From positions 6,109-70,108 of the forward strand of contig JBCCEJ010000022.1 of NCBI GenBank assembly GCA_039030335.1: 64,000 nucleotides of DNA, read 5' to 3'. This DNA is from JBCCEJ01 sp039030335. GTDB taxonomy: Bacteria; Pseudomonadota; Gammaproteobacteria; HK1. Below, piece after piece: positions 42,231 through 52,930 of the stretch. The notes under the pieces were generated by a model. The model did no database searches, was not told the origin of the DNA, and was given only the letters and a program-made list of their open reading frames with translations. The stretch's first letter is position 1; each line of letters opens with the position of its first letter. The translations under genes were made by a program, and so were the position numbers.

Positions 42231-44125
42231 CACCCCGATGCCTCCAGTGCCTGCGCAACTTTTAGGGCGTCCGCGCGCAGGGTCGCGATATCGCTGCCCG
42301 CAACGCGGCCGCCAAAACGCATGGCGTCGCACTGCTCCAATACCGCGTCCAACAAAGCCCGTTCGGCTACGTGCCGGGCGCTCGCCACCATGGCTCTCAG
42401 CTCGTGCGCAATGACGCTCGCGTCCGCGGCGGTTTCGATCGCCCGGCGTCCGCGTCGCAGGGCGGCCGTGCGCTCGACGTCTGCAGGATCGCGACGCGCG
42501 CGTAGTCGCCACCAGAAACCGGCGCAGAGCGAGAGTAGGCCGAGGCCGTAGAGCCCCCCTTCTGCAGCAGGCTCGAGGTACCAGCGGCGTTTGCTCGTGA
42601 ACAGGCGGGCTGCGTCGGTTTCGATGGCCAGTTCGGAGAACTCGATCTGGCGCGTCGGCTTCACCGCCTGAAGGTTCACCTGCGGTGCGCCCGCACGATC
42701 AGCTGTACTGACGGCTCGTTCGCGTGCTTCCGGTTCTGGCGCCACGACCGCATCGGCACCGACGATCTCGGCCGGATTCACGCTGAGTGCGATCGGCGCG
42801 GAGCGGGCCTCGCCATAAGTGCCCGTCTCCGGGTTGAACCACGCGATACCGAGTTTCGGGATGGCGCTCACGCCGGCATGCAGCGCCCGGACGTTCAGGG
42901 TAAAGCGCTTGCTGCCGTCGCCTTTCAAGGTGCCGGCGGTCGGGCCCGCGGCAACGCTGAAATTGTCCGGATCGAGGCCCAGCGCCTCCGCTGTCGGTAG
43001 TGCGAGCGTGTCGAGCGGCCCATCGCCAGTGACCGTCAGTTCGAGTTCGATCGGGTCACCGGCGTTCACCACGGAACGGGCGACCGAAGTCGTTAGCGCA
43101 AACCCCGTACCCACGACGCCGGCGAATGTCGCCGGGCGCCCTGCTGCGGGAGGCGCTGCGACGACCAGGGCGAGCGGCGCGCCGTCTGTCTTTACGCGTC
43201 GCACCTGAATTGGCACCCGCTGGTTGAACAGGTCCCGCTGCCAGCGAACGGTCTCCTCGACCAGGATCGCAGGCGCCGCCACCGCGTAGGTGCCCGCCTT
43301 CAGCGCGGTCGCCTGGCGGGTCACGGTGAGTACGTAGTAGTTGGTCCCGTCCGCATCCTGACGAGTCTCGACGGTCGCAGGGAAGTCGTCGGCCCGGCCG
43401 CCGACCTGCACGCGAATCGTCTGGCGCGTGTCGGTCGGTTCCGGTTCGCCAAACCGGAAGATGTCATCGCGCTCGAACAACGGAACGGTCGCCAGGCGAG
43501 CCCCCACTGCATCGCCTTTCGAGCGTTCGATCCACCACTCGAGCATGACGGGAAACTCCTCGCCTACCCACAGCGTGCGATCGGGCACGCGGATTTCCAG
43601 ACGATAGCCGCTGCTGCTCGGGACCTCGTCGACCGCGAAGCTCATCGCACCGGCGACGGCTTCGCGCCTACCTTGCGTCAGCTTGAACGGTCCGACGCGA
43701 ATCGGCCCGGCCTTGCGCGGCGTCAGATGAAAACGGAAGACGTGCTGTACCGTCAGCCTGCGTTTCATTTGTCCGCCTACGATCGTGATCGATTCGCTGG
43801 TCCGCGGAGAGATGCTGATAAGTGACAACTCCGCATCAGGCACTGGTGTCACGTCGACGCGCGGGTCGGGGGTTCGCTCGAAGCCGGTCACGGAGATCTG
43901 GATCACGATGGCCTGCCCGAGGTCGTGTGGTGGCTGCGACGTACGTACCTGTACCTGCGGATCCGGAACCTGGGCGTCGAGCGACGGCGCCGCGCTGGCG
44001 ATCGCCGCGAACAGCCACACCGGCAGTAGCCTTATCCAGGTAAGACCGGTGCCCTGACGATGGCGACGGTGCGCCGGGCCAGGCGGCATCTGACGGGCGG
44101 ATTGCGCTGTGTGGCGACGCTTCAA
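42230..44125 (-). CDS. batD: BatD-like membrane-anchored protein
   Basis: 631 residues from TTG 44125, 10 nt after the batB/C stop; an ATG 12 codons later is an alternative. A signal segment is WIRLLPVWLFAAIASAAPSLDAQ. A large periplasmic beta-rich region follows, with VQVRTSQPPHDLGQAIVIQISVTG, FHLTPRKAGPIRVGPFKL and YVLTVTRQATALKAGTYAV, all typical of BatD. A transmembrane helix (GGLYGLGLLSLCAGFWWRL) and a cytosolic C-terminal tail end the protein. BatD is part of the aerotolerance/envelope-stress Bat system, with unknown biochemistry. It overlaps batE by 1 nt. Confidence 0.88.
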   Translation of the reverse strand: MKRRHTAQSARQMPPGPAHRRHRQGTGLTWIRLLPVWLFAAIASAAPSLDAQVPDPQVQVRTSQPPHDLGQAIVIQISVTGFERTPDPRVDVTPVPDAELSLISISPRTSESITIVGGQMKRRLTVQHVFRFHLTPRKAGPIRVGPFKLTQGRREAVAGAMSFAVDEVPSSSGYRLEIRVPDRTLWVGEEFPVMLEWWIERSKGDAVGARLATVPLFERDDIFRFGEPEPTDTRQTIRVQVGGRADDFPATVETRQDADGTNYYVLTVTRQATALKAGTYAVAAPAILVEETVRWQRDLFNQRVPIQVRRVKTDGAPLALVVAAPPAAGRPATFAGVVGTGFALTTSVARSVVNAGDPIELELTVTGDGPLDTLALPTAEALGLDPDNFSVAAGPTAGTLKGDGSKRFTLNVRALHAGVSAIPKLGIAWFNPETGTYGEARSAPIALSVNPAEIVGADAVVAPEPEARERAVSTADRAGAPQVNLQAVKPTRQIEFSELAIETDAARLFTSKRRWYLEPAAEGGLYGLGLLSLCAGFWWRLRARRDPADVERTAALRRGRRAIETAADASVIAHELRAMVASARHVAERALLDAVLEQCDAMRFGGRVAGSDIATLRADALKVAQALEASG

Positions 44126-44135
44126 CGGGGCGGAC

Positions 44136-47100
44136 TCACCAGTCCCTGGCCACTACCGAGGCGCGCGCCCGGCGGGCGCGCTGCCCGGCGCGGCGGGCAG
44201 CCTCACGATCGCGCACGCCCTGCAGCAGCCCCGAGTTGCCGCGCTCCGTCGCCTGCGCCGTGTCTTCGGTCTGGTCCTGCTGACCGGAGTCGCTGTCACC
44301 ATCACGCTGCTCTTGTTGATCGTTGTTCCGTTGCTGATTCTGATCCAGGCGCGCGATGGCTTCGAGCAGCGCCTTCAGTGCAGCATCTTGCGCGGTTGCA
44401 GCATCGGACCATTCGGCGGATTGGCTGGACAGGTGGTCGATCGCACCAGACATCTCGTCGCCCGCGCTCCGCACCAGTCCGGCGGCTTCGGCGAAGGCCG
44501 CTGCATCCGGTCCCGCCGCGGCGGCTGCTGGCCCCGGTGCGCCTGCCGTCGGGGCCGGCGCTCGTGCTTCGGCGAGTTCGCTGAGCGCGCTCGCGATCGG
44601 TTCGGGGCGCACGGCGAGTTCGCGTTGCCGCGCAGCCAGTGTTCGGGCGCTGGTGGCGAGGGCCGCGTCAGACAGAGTTCGCGCGGCCGCCTGCCCGGCG
44701 GCCTCGCCGCGGTCATCGTTCAGGTCCGCCTGCTCGCGGGCGAGGTCCTTCAGGTGCTCGGCCACGTTGAAGAACAGCTTGCGGAGTTCGTGCAGCGCCG
44801 ACACGGTTTCGTCAACAGCGTTTGCGGCCGCCAATACGCGTGCCGTCTGATCATCTCTCAGCGGTCCACGCGCGACGGCCTGCTCGTCGCCGACTGGCCA
44901 CTGCGCCGCGAGTCGATCGCCTGCTTCGAACATGGCGTTTCGCGCCGTAGTCCATAGCTCGTAGGCGCGTTCCAGCCGTTCGCGCTCGGCAGCTAGCGCA
45001 GCCGGATCGGACGCGGTGCCAGTGCCCTGTGGCTTATCCGTGCCACCAGTCGTTGCGGCTGCGGCGCGTTCCGCTTGCAGCGCCGCTACGCCCGCTTCTG
45101 ATAGCGCACTTCCGAGGCGCGCCATGCGCTCGGAGTTACGGGCCTGCGCGACGCCTAATCCGAGCCAGCGTTCGCCTGGCCGGTCCGGGCTCTGCTGCGC
45201 CGGTCGGCCCTGAAGGTCGGCGGTTCCGTGGCCGGCAAGCTGCTCCAGGGCGTTGCCGATCCGAAGTTCGGTCGCGTGCGTGAGTTCGATAAGCTGACGG
45301 GGCTGCATGAATTTCTCGAGCGCGAGCGCCAAGGCCTCCAGACCGCGCTGTCCGGCCGCCAGCGCGCGTGCCAAGGCCTGCTCCGCCAGGGCGCCCTCGG
45401 CATCGGAAAGCGCGCTTTGAGCGGCGGCGAATTCTTCCGCGGCCGGCTCTGCCCGAGGCAGTGACCGTAGTGTCTCGGTCCGTTCGCGAATGTCTGTCTG
45501 AACGTCGGTCAAGTATTGTGGAGAGAGCCATGCAGGCAGTCCTTCGCCCGCCTCGCCGAACGCGCGGGTCGACGCGGCGATGCCGGATGTCAGCTCCATC
45601 AATGCCCGCTGTTCGCCGATCAGGGCGCCGATGCGCCGGTCGAGCGCCAGCGTCTCGGCATGTGCCCGTTTCAATGCGCTGAGCGCCCGACTGGCGCGCC
45701 GGAAGGCGCGCGTCGCGTCGCGTTTGCGCAGCTGCGCGCGGGCCTGGGTGTGTCGTTGCTGCGCTTCGGCGAGATGGTTGCTGATGCGCCGCAGTGCGGT
45801 CGCGTCCAGCTCGTTTTGGGCGGGGCCGTCCTGGGATGCGCTGGCTTGTCCCGGCGGCAACGCCACGGAACCCGGCGACGCCGCGGCGCGCTCGGCGAGC
45901 TCGCTGTCGGCGCGATCGAGCGCTGACTGCAACTCGGGCAGCAGTGCCAACATAGCCACGCTCTGCGCTCTGAACACACTGCGGGGGGTGTCGGCGTCCG
46001 CCTCGGTTAGCGGCTGCAGGTCCGCTACCAGAGCGCGCTGACTTGCCAACAAGGCCTGCAACTGCTGCGCCAGCGTGCCCTCAGCGCGACGCGCCAGCTG
46101 ATCCGCGAGCACCAGCGCTCGCCGTGCCACGATGGTCAGATTGGCCTGCACGGTCTGCTCTGCCGGCCTGAGCGTCAGCGCGCGGCGCCAGTAGTCGGCG
46201 GCCATCTGCAGATCCGCGAGCGCTTCCGACGGGGCTGACGCGAGCTTGCTGTCGGCGCTTCGCACGCCTACCCAGCCGAGGTTGAACAGCGCCTGAAAGC
46301 GTACTGCGTCGTCGGTTTCCGCGCGGCTGACGGCACCGTTCAGCAGCTTTGCGGCGCGGTCGAACTGTTCGTTGGCGAGCGCGCGGGTGCCCGCGTTGTA
46401 GGCGGCGCGCGCCTGTTCAGGAATACGCAGCTCGGCGGGTTGCTCCACGTCGGTAGACGGACTCTCGGGCGGGGCGTTCGGCTGGGCCATCGCGGGGTCG
46501 GCGGGGAGCCAGGCCGCGCCGAGACACAGCACGGCCAGCATGCCCGCGTTCGACGGCGCACGTTTGAAGCCCGCGGCCACGGCCAGAACCAGCGCCGCCA
46601 GTGCCACCATGACAGCCCACTGGTAGATATCGCGCTTGACGATACGGTCCGCAGTCGTAACATCAGCCCGCGTCAACGGCGCGATGTAGGCGGTGTGGAT
46701 CGCTTCGAGGTCGAGCAGACCGGTCCCGGCAGGGATGTACGCGCCGTCCGTAACCAGCGCCAGCTCGCGCAGCAAGACGCCATTCAACCGGCTGACAACC
46801 GGTTGACCGTTGCTGTCGGTCAGTGGCTTTACGGCGCCCGTTTCAGGGTCCGCGATGGTGATGCCGGCGCCCTGTTCGTTCCCGAGTCCGATCGCCAGGA
46901 TGCGGATGCCGCGCTCCGCCGCGCGGCGCGCGGCATCTGCCGCGAAGCGGTCGTGATCTTCGCCGTCGGTGATCAGGATGATCGAGCGCGCCGCGTCGGT
47001 GATGCCGGCAAAGCCTTCGATCGCTTTGTCGATCGGCTCGGCAAGATTGGTGCCGCCGAGTCGGGCGCTCGCCGTGTTCGCGTCGTCGAGCGCAAGACGC

Positions 47101-47567
47101 AGGAAACTGAAGTCCGGCGTCAGGGGCGACAGCACGCTCGCTCTGCCGGCAAAAGCGATCAGTCCGACCTGGTCACCCTTCAGTAGAGCCAACAGATCGC
47201 GAATCTCGGCTTTCGCGCGTTCGAGACGGTTCGGCGCAGCGTCCGTTGCCAGCATCGAGCGCGAGACGTCCAGGCAGATCATGATCGCCGCACCGACGCG
47301 ACTTTGTTGCACGACTTCGTGGCCGAACTGCGGGCGCATCAAAGCGACGCTCATGGCGAGCGCTGCGAGCCCGACAAGCGCTGGACGCAGGTGTTGACTG
47401 ACGGCACCGCGCGTCTGCACGAGAGCGCTCGCCAGTCTTGGCGCCACCAGGCGGTTCAGGGACCGGCGGCGCCGGGTATCCAGCCACCATATGAGCGCGA
47501 CGGCGAATGCGCTCAGCCAGATCGCGTGGGTCCACTCAGGTGCCGCGAGCGACAGCCCGTCAAACAC
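44136..47567 (-). CDS. BatB-BatC-type fusion: VWA domain plus TPR and very long coiled-coil region
   Basis: A 1143-residue protein from GTG 47567, which has GGGAGG 6 nt upstream. Residues of about 10-330 are BatB-like: two transmembrane helices, a VWA domain with MIDAS DVSRSM (100-105), LGGTNLAEPIDKA and LITDGEDHDRFAA, and a third helix near 318-337. A TPR/BatC-like part (PEQARAAYNAGTRALANEQFDRAAKLLNGA) follows, then about 650 residues of Ala/Glu/Arg-rich helix. It ends in an Asn/Gln/Asp-rich stretch and a basic tail. In many bacteria BatB and BatC are separate or BatC ends after the TPR, so the long coiled coil is unusual. It is the fifth gene of the operon. Confidence 0.85.
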   Translation of the reverse strand: MFDGLSLAAPEWTHAIWLSAFAVALIWWLDTRRRRSLNRLVAPRLASALVQTRGAVSQHLRPALVGLAALAMSVALMRPQFGHEVVQQSRVGAAIMICLDVSRSMLATDAAPNRLERAKAEIRDLLALLKGDQVGLIAFAGRASVLSPLTPDFSFLRLALDDANTASARLGGTNLAEPIDKAIEGFAGITDAARSIILITDGEDHDRFAADAARRAAERGIRILAIGLGNEQGAGITIADPETGAVKPLTDSNGQPVVSRLNGVLLRELALVTDGAYIPAGTGLLDLEAIHTAYIAPLTRADVTTADRIVKRDIYQWAVMVALAALVLAVAAGFKRAPSNAGMLAVLCLGAAWLPADPAMAQPNAPPESPSTDVEQPAELRIPEQARAAYNAGTRALANEQFDRAAKLLNGAVSRAETDDAVRFQALFNLGWVGVRSADSKLASAPSEALADLQMAADYWRRALTLRPAEQTVQANLTIVARRALVLADQLARRAEGTLAQQLQALLASQRALVADLQPLTEADADTPRSVFRAQSVAMLALLPELQSALDRADSELAERAAASPGSVALPPGQASASQDGPAQNELDATALRRISNHLAEAQQRHTQARAQLRKRDATRAFRRASRALSALKRAHAETLALDRRIGALIGEQRALMELTSGIAASTRAFGEAGEGLPAWLSPQYLTDVQTDIRERTETLRSLPRAEPAAEEFAAAQSALSDAEGALAEQALARALAAGQRGLEALALALEKFMQPRQLIELTHATELRIGNALEQLAGHGTADLQGRPAQQSPDRPGERWLGLGVAQARNSERMARLGSALSEAGVAALQAERAAAATTGGTDKPQGTGTASDPAALAAERERLERAYELWTTARNAMFEAGDRLAAQWPVGDEQAVARGPLRDDQTARVLAAANAVDETVSALHELRKLFFNVAEHLKDLAREQADLNDDRGEAAGQAAARTLSDAALATSARTLAARQRELAVRPEPIASALSELAEARAPAPTAGAPGPAAAAAGPDAAAFAEAAGLVRSAGDEMSGAIDHLSSQSAEWSDAATAQDAALKALLEAIARLDQNQQRNNDQQEQRDGDSDSGQQDQTEDTAQATERGNSGLLQGVRDREAARRAGQRARRARASVVARDW

Positions 47568-47618
47568 GGTGCACCTCCCGCGCGGCCGTTTTATCGATCG
47601 GTGTGGCTATCCACGTAC

Positions 47619-48668
47619 TCATGGCAAGCGCCTCAACAACGTCGCGCCCAGCAGCTCCGCCGCGATCGTCAGGCTGAGAGCCAGCACGACGAACCAGACG
47701 TAATGCTCCCGGTACTGGCGATAGCGAACCTCGGCTATCTCGCTGCGTTCCAGTGCGTCGATCTGCGCGTACACCGCGCCCAGCTCATCGAGGTCGGTGG
47801 CTTTGAAGTAACGTCCACCGGCGCGGTCTGCAATCGCTTTCAGCGTGCGCTCGTCGATCCGAACCTGCCGGCGCATGAGGCGTACCCGGCCATCGCCCAG
47901 CGTGACCGGCATCGGCGCATAGCCAGTGGTGCCAGCGCCGACCGTGTAGACCTTGATGCCGTGCTGGCTCGCCAGATCGGCGGCTTGCAGCGGGGTCAGC
48001 GTACCAGCGGTATTCTCGCCGTCGGTCAACAGCACGATTACCTTGGCTTTGGTCGGGTAGGTGCGCAGGCGCTCTACCGCAAGCCCCAGACCTTCGCCGA
48101 TAGCGGTATTGCCTTCCTGCGGCGTCGATGCGACGCGCAGGTTCGAGACGATACTCATCAGGTTCGCGTGGTCCAGCGTCAGGGGACTCACGCTGTCCGC
48201 GAAGGTACCGAAGGCGACCGCACCGATCAGGTCGTCAGGTCGGCCGGCCGCGATCTCGCCGCCCAGTACAAACTCGCTCAACACCTGCTTGACTGCGTCG
48301 AGGCGGTTTACGTTGCGGTCTTCCGTTACGAAATCGCGCGCGTCCATCGATCCGGAACGGTCGATGACGAGCATGATCGCGATGCCTTCGCGTTTGATGC
48401 GCTGGGTCGCATCACCGGTGCGCGGCCCCGCGAGCGCTACCGCGAGGCACACAACGGCAGCGGTCAGCGCTGCGCCGGGCAGCCAAGCCAGCTTGACGCG
48501 CAAGGAACGAGGTGCGGTCGCTGCAATGGCGGTGCTCGAGTAAATCAAGGCCCCGAAACGCCGGTTGGCGAACCACCAGCAAAGCGGTGCCAGCAACAGT
48601 GTCCACAGCAGGCCCGGGTCGCGGAACTCGACTGTGCCCGGCCACGTGACCAGCAACCACTCAGGCAT
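47619..48668 (-). CDS. batA: BatA-like VWA membrane protein
   Basis: A 349-residue protein: N-terminal helix LLWTLLLAPLCWWFANRRFG, second helix GAALTAAVVCLAVALAGPRTG, a VWA domain and a final helix (VWFVVLALSLTIAAELLGATLL). The MIDAS is intact: DRSGS (103-107), then GNTAIGEGLGLAVERL and LTDGENTAGTL. FRDPGLLW and the YREHYVWF end are typical BatA. VWA proteins of this operon interact with MoxR-type ATPases in metal or complex assembly. It overlaps the preceding gene by 8 nt and is followed after 51 nt by the batB/C fusion. Confidence 0.9.
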   Translation of the reverse strand: MPEWLLVTWPGTVEFRDPGLLWTLLLAPLCWWFANRRFGALIYSSTAIAATAPRSLRVKLAWLPGAALTAAVVCLAVALAGPRTGDATQRIKREGIAIMLVIDRSGSMDARDFVTEDRNVNRLDAVKQVLSEFVLGGEIAAGRPDDLIGAVAFGTFADSVSPLTLDHANLMSIVSNLRVASTPQEGNTAIGEGLGLAVERLRTYPTKAKVIVLLTDGENTAGTLTPLQAADLASQHGIKVYTVGAGTTGYAPMPVTLGDGRVRLMRRQVRIDERTLKAIADRAGGRYFKATDLDELGAVYAQIDALERSEIAEVRYRQYREHYVWFVVLALSLTIAAELLGATLLRRLP

Positions 48669-49731
48669 GACCGGCCTCCGGGGCCCGAGCGCCGCTCACC
48701 GGTTGCGCCAGATGCGCGTTTCCGGTGCGCTCAACGAATTGCCGGACGGCCGCGAGCGCTTCACCGATATCGGCCGAATCCGGCGTGAAACCGGCGAACT
48801 TCACCCGATCGGCCATTTGCAGAAAAGAGCCGAGGAAATCACGGTCCTCGTGCGTGAGGGCCGTTGCTTCGCGGGCGGCGAGGAGAAACTCCTCGGTCGT
48901 GAGCTCGGGTGCGTGCAGGCCGAAACGCCCTTCGACGTAGCGACGGAGCAAACCCGACAGCTCGACGAAGAAGCGGTCGACGTCGGCTACCGAGTCACGC
49001 GCGCCCAGGCTCTCCAATGCTGCGACGGCGCGCGCGTAGGCGCTTTCGGGCGTTTCTGGCCGCCGCCGCCAGCGCCACACGGCGATGCCGAGTGTCGCGA
49101 TCAGCGCGAGGCCCAACAAGACCAGCCCACCGACGGCCGCAGGTTCGCGTTCGATCAAGCTGCGCGGCTCCAGGGGGCCCATCGGGCCGGACAGATCCTC
49201 CCGCTCGCTATCCGATGCCGCCACCGTAAATCGCAGCGGCGCGCTCAGCAGTTCGTAGGCATCTTCCCCCGCCGGCGCCGGCGTGGCGCCGGCACGCCGG
49301 TCAACGAATTCGATGAGCAGCGGCGGCACGTGCTGCGGCCCTGAGCGTTGGAGCAGCAGTTCGTAGGCTTGCGTCGCGACGGTTGAACCATCCGGGCGGA
49401 TGGTGGTTTGCGGGGCGTAGTCGAGAATGGCGAACCGGCCCAGTGATTCGCCGAACTCGGGCATCAACAGTTCGACGTCCGGCTCGGCCGTGACGCGCAA
49501 GGTCAGTACCACCGTAGCACCGAGTGCAGGGCTGGTGTCGCTCAACCCGAGTTCCGCGCTGACGGGGCCGCGCGACACGCGCTCCACCGCGCCGTCCGCT
49601 GTTGCCGCCCGATCGCTTGCCGGCGTGAGAGAGGGTGCCAGCATCGCTGTCAGCATGGTGATTGTGGCGAGCCACGTTCGGTGCGGTCTGGCCGGGGCGC
49701 GCGCCCGCACATGCCACGGGATCCGTTTCAT
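48661..49731 (-). CDS. Secreted/membrane protein of the Bat operon (DUF4381-like C-terminus)
   Basis: A 356-residue protein with an N-terminal signal (TWLATITMLTAMLAPSLTPAS), a BatD-like periplasmic beta domain (GPVSAELGLSDTSPALGATVVLTLRVTAEPDVELLMPEF), one transmembrane helix (AAVGGLVLLGLALIATLGIAVWRWRRR) and a cytoplasmic domain. The cytoplasmic domain has YARAVAALESLGARDSVADVDRFFVELSGLLRRYVEGRFGLHAPELTTEEFL and resembles DUF4381 proteins found between DUF58 and BatA genes. Start ATG 49731 overlaps the DUF58 stop (ATGA) and the 3' end overlaps batA by 8 nt. Function is unknown; it is likely a membrane adaptor. Confidence 0.8.
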   Translation of the reverse strand: MKRIPWHVRARAPARPHRTWLATITMLTAMLAPSLTPASDRAATADGAVERVSRGPVSAELGLSDTSPALGATVVLTLRVTAEPDVELLMPEFGESLGRFAILDYAPQTTIRPDGSTVATQAYELLLQRSGPQHVPPLLIEFVDRRAGATPAPAGEDAYELLSAPLRFTVAASDSEREDLSGPMGPLEPRSLIEREPAAVGGLVLLGLALIATLGIAVWRWRRRPETPESAYARAVAALESLGARDSVADVDRFFVELSGLLRRYVEGRFGLHAPELTTEEFLLAAREATALTHEDRDFLGSFLQMADRVKFAGFTPDSADIGEALAAVRQFVERTGNAHLAQPVSGARAPEAGHA

Positions 49732-50693
49732 CGCCGGTTCCGCCGCTCCCGCATCCGGAAGAACCGTACCACCGGGTCGACGATCGAGCCGGCCGCGTCG
49801 ATGTGGATGAGGTCGATACCGCGACGACCGAGGCGTTCTTTGAGGTTGGCAACGCGCGCGGCGGCGGTCGCCGCGATGTGATTGCGAAACGCGGCAGACG
49901 TCGTGTCCACCAGCGTCGTCGAACCCGTTTCGGCGTCTCGCAGATTGACGAGCCCGGTCGCCGGTACGGCCAGTTCGGCCGGATCGGTCAGGAGCACGGC
50001 GACCACGTCATGTCGTCGGTTGACCATCGACAACGTGCGCTCGTAATCCGTGTCAAGGAAGTCGCTGACGACAAAACATACAGTGCGGCGCTTGTTCACT
50101 GACGCGAAGAATCTGAGCGCGCTATCGATATCGGTTCCACGCGCATTCGACGGTATCGCGCGGCGGCGTCGCAGCCAGCGCCGCCACCACGAGTGCTGGC
50201 CGGTTGCCGTTTCGCGCGGCGCTGCGGCGGGGACGTCCGTCGCGAGCACCTCCCGGATCACCCTCAGCGCGTGCCGCGTTCCTTTTCGCGGCGGTACGTA
50301 TTTGCGCACCGCTGAGTCGAACAGTACCAATCCTACCTTGTCATCGTTGTAGGTGGCCGAGAAAGCGAGGAGCGCGCAGAGTTCCGCAGCGGCTTCGCGT
50401 TTGGACCGCGCGCCTGAACCGTAGTCCTGCGAAGCTGACACATCGGCCATCAGCATCAGGGTCAGCTGTCGCTCCTCGACGTAGCGTTTGACGTGCGGCG
50501 CGCCGGCGCGGGCCGTAACGTTCCAGTCGATCGTGCGCACGTCATCGCCTGGCAGGTACGGGCGCACCTCTTCGAATTCGATACCAGCGCCGCGGAACAC
50601 CGAGACGTATTCGCCCGCCAGCACGTCGGCCACGTGACGGCCGGTCCTGACCTGGATCTCCCTGACGCGCTGGACGATCTCGCTCGCGAGCAT
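49728..50693 (-). CDS. DUF58 (VWA-like) protein
   Basis: A 321-residue protein. The DUF58 signature is GEYVSVFRGAGIEFEEVRPYLPGDDVRTIDWNVTARAGAPHVKRYVEERQLTLMLMADVSAS, near residues 27-88. The MIDAS-like DVSAS (84-88) follows, then SDFLDTDYERTL in the second half. DUF58 proteins are partners of MoxR AAA+ ATPases. There is no signal or transmembrane helix, so it is probably cytoplasmic. It lies 106 nt after moxR on the same strand and overlaps the next gene by 4 nt. Confidence 0.92.
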   Translation of the reverse strand: MLASEIVQRVREIQVRTGRHVADVLAGEYVSVFRGAGIEFEEVRPYLPGDDVRTIDWNVTARAGAPHVKRYVEERQLTLMLMADVSASQDYGSGARSKREAAAELCALLAFSATYNDDKVGLVLFDSAVRKYVPPRKGTRHALRVIREVLATDVPAAAPRETATGQHSWWRRWLRRRRAIPSNARGTDIDSALRFFASVNKRRTVCFVVSDFLDTDYERTLSMVNRRHDVVAVLLTDPAELAVPATGLVNLRDAETGSTTLVDTTSAAFRNHIAATAAARVANLKERLGRRGIDLIHIDAAGSIVDPVVRFFRMRERRNRR

Positions 50694-50799
50694 GTTGGCC
50701 TGGCCGTGCCGTCGGTGCGCTTAGCCGGTTGGCGAACTGCGCGGAGTTTCCGCACCTGGCGCGCTGGAACCGTACAGGGTGCACATGTTCAACATCCGG

Positions 50800-51768
<969 letters not shown>

Positions 51769-51953
51769 CGGGCGCCTCGGAAATGTCGTTGGGGTCTCAG
51801 CGCAAGGTGCGTGGCGACCAGTTGCTTTGGGGTGGCGAAACGGGTTTTCAAGCCTTTGGCCAGGGCCGGCTTGCCGCTCGCGAGGCCGCGTAGAATAGGG
51901 TGTCAAGGGCTACCGGGGTGTCCTCCCGGGCCGCGACATCAGGAGCCGCATCG

Positions 51954-52892
51954 ATGACCAACCCCAGTTTGCCCGCGACCGACCCGTACACCGGCGTCTA
52001 CCCGATCGCACCGACGCCGTTTCACCCGAGCGGCGACGTCGATCTGGACGGCCAGAAGCGGGTACTCGATTGCATGATCGATCAGGGCGTGGACGGCATC
52101 TGCATACTCGCGAACTTCTCGGAACAGATGTCGCTGTCCGATACCGAGCGCGACCAGCTGCTCGATCTGAGCGCTGAACACGTGGCCGGCCGGGTGCCGA
52201 TCATCGTGACCTGTTCGCATTTCTCGACGCGGCTCGCATGCGAACGGGCGCGGCGCGCGGCCGATGCGGGCGCGGCCATGTTGATGTTGATGCCGCCCTA
52301 TCACGGCGCGTTGATGAAAGCTGACGATCAGCGCGTGTTCGAGTACTACGCCGCCATCGCCGAAGCGGTCGATATCCCGTTGATGGTGCAGGACGCGCCG
52401 CTCGCCGGCGTCCACCTGTCGGTCGATCTGCTGGCGCGCATGGCGCGCGAGATTCCGCAGGTGGCCTACCTGAAGGTCGAGATGCCTGGCACTGCGACCA
52501 AGCTGCGTGCGTTGCTGGAGGCGGCCGGGGAGCACATCGACGGTCCGTTCGATGGCGAGGAGTCGATCACGTTGATGGCGGATCTCGACGCTGGCGCTAC
52601 CGGCACCATGTGCAGTGCCTTGCTGCCCGAGAAGATCAAGCCCGTGCTGAGCGCCTTCGCGGCGGGCGATCGGGCGACGGCACGCGCACGCTACGCCGGG
52701 ATCCTGCCCCTCATCAACTTCGAAAACCGCCAGTGCGGCTTCCGGGCGTGCAAGACGGTGATGCAAGAAGGTGGTGTGATCGCGAGCGACTTCGTGCGTC
52801 ATCCCGTGATGCCGTTGCCGCCGGCGACGCGCACGGAGTTGCTCGAACTCGCGCGTGAGCAGGACCTGATCGCGCTGCGGTGGGGCCGGTAG
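51954..52892 (+). CDS. Dihydrodipicolinate synthase/N-acetylneuraminate lyase family protein
   Basis: 312 residues. ATG 51954 (MTNPSLPATD) has AGGAG 8 nt upstream. This is a class I aldolase-fold protein: GVYPIAPTPFHPSGDVDLDGQKRVLDCMIDQGVDGICILANFSEQMSLSDTERDQLL near the N-terminus and the Schiff-base lysine in VAYLKVEMPGTATKL. The Tyr of the usual catalytic triad (YN/YD motif) is replaced, with VQDAP at that place, so it is unlikely to be DapA itself. It may be a 2-keto-3-deoxy-acid aldolase, dehydratase or similar. It is divergent from moxR and probably monocistronic. Confidence 0.85.
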   Translation: MTNPSLPATDPYTGVYPIAPTPFHPSGDVDLDGQKRVLDCMIDQGVDGICILANFSEQMSLSDTERDQLLDLSAEHVAGRVPIIVTCSHFSTRLACERARRAADAGAAMLMLMPPYHGALMKADDQRVFEYYAAIAEAVDIPLMVQDAPLAGVHLSVDLLARMAREIPQVAYLKVEMPGTATKLRALLEAAGEHIDGPFDGEESITLMADLDAGATGTMCSALLPEKIKPVLSAFAAGDRATARARYAGILPLINFENRQCGFRACKTVMQEGGVIASDFVRHPVMPLPPATRTELLELAREQDLIALRWGR

Positions 52893-52930
52893 CGCGGGTC
52901 CGGCCGCGCCGAAGAGCCGCTGAAGGGCGC

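Noticed and set aside
51954..52892. Calling the lyase DapA
   Set aside because: The catalytic Tyr region is replaced and no lysine-biosynthesis genes adjoin; only the superfamily is safe.
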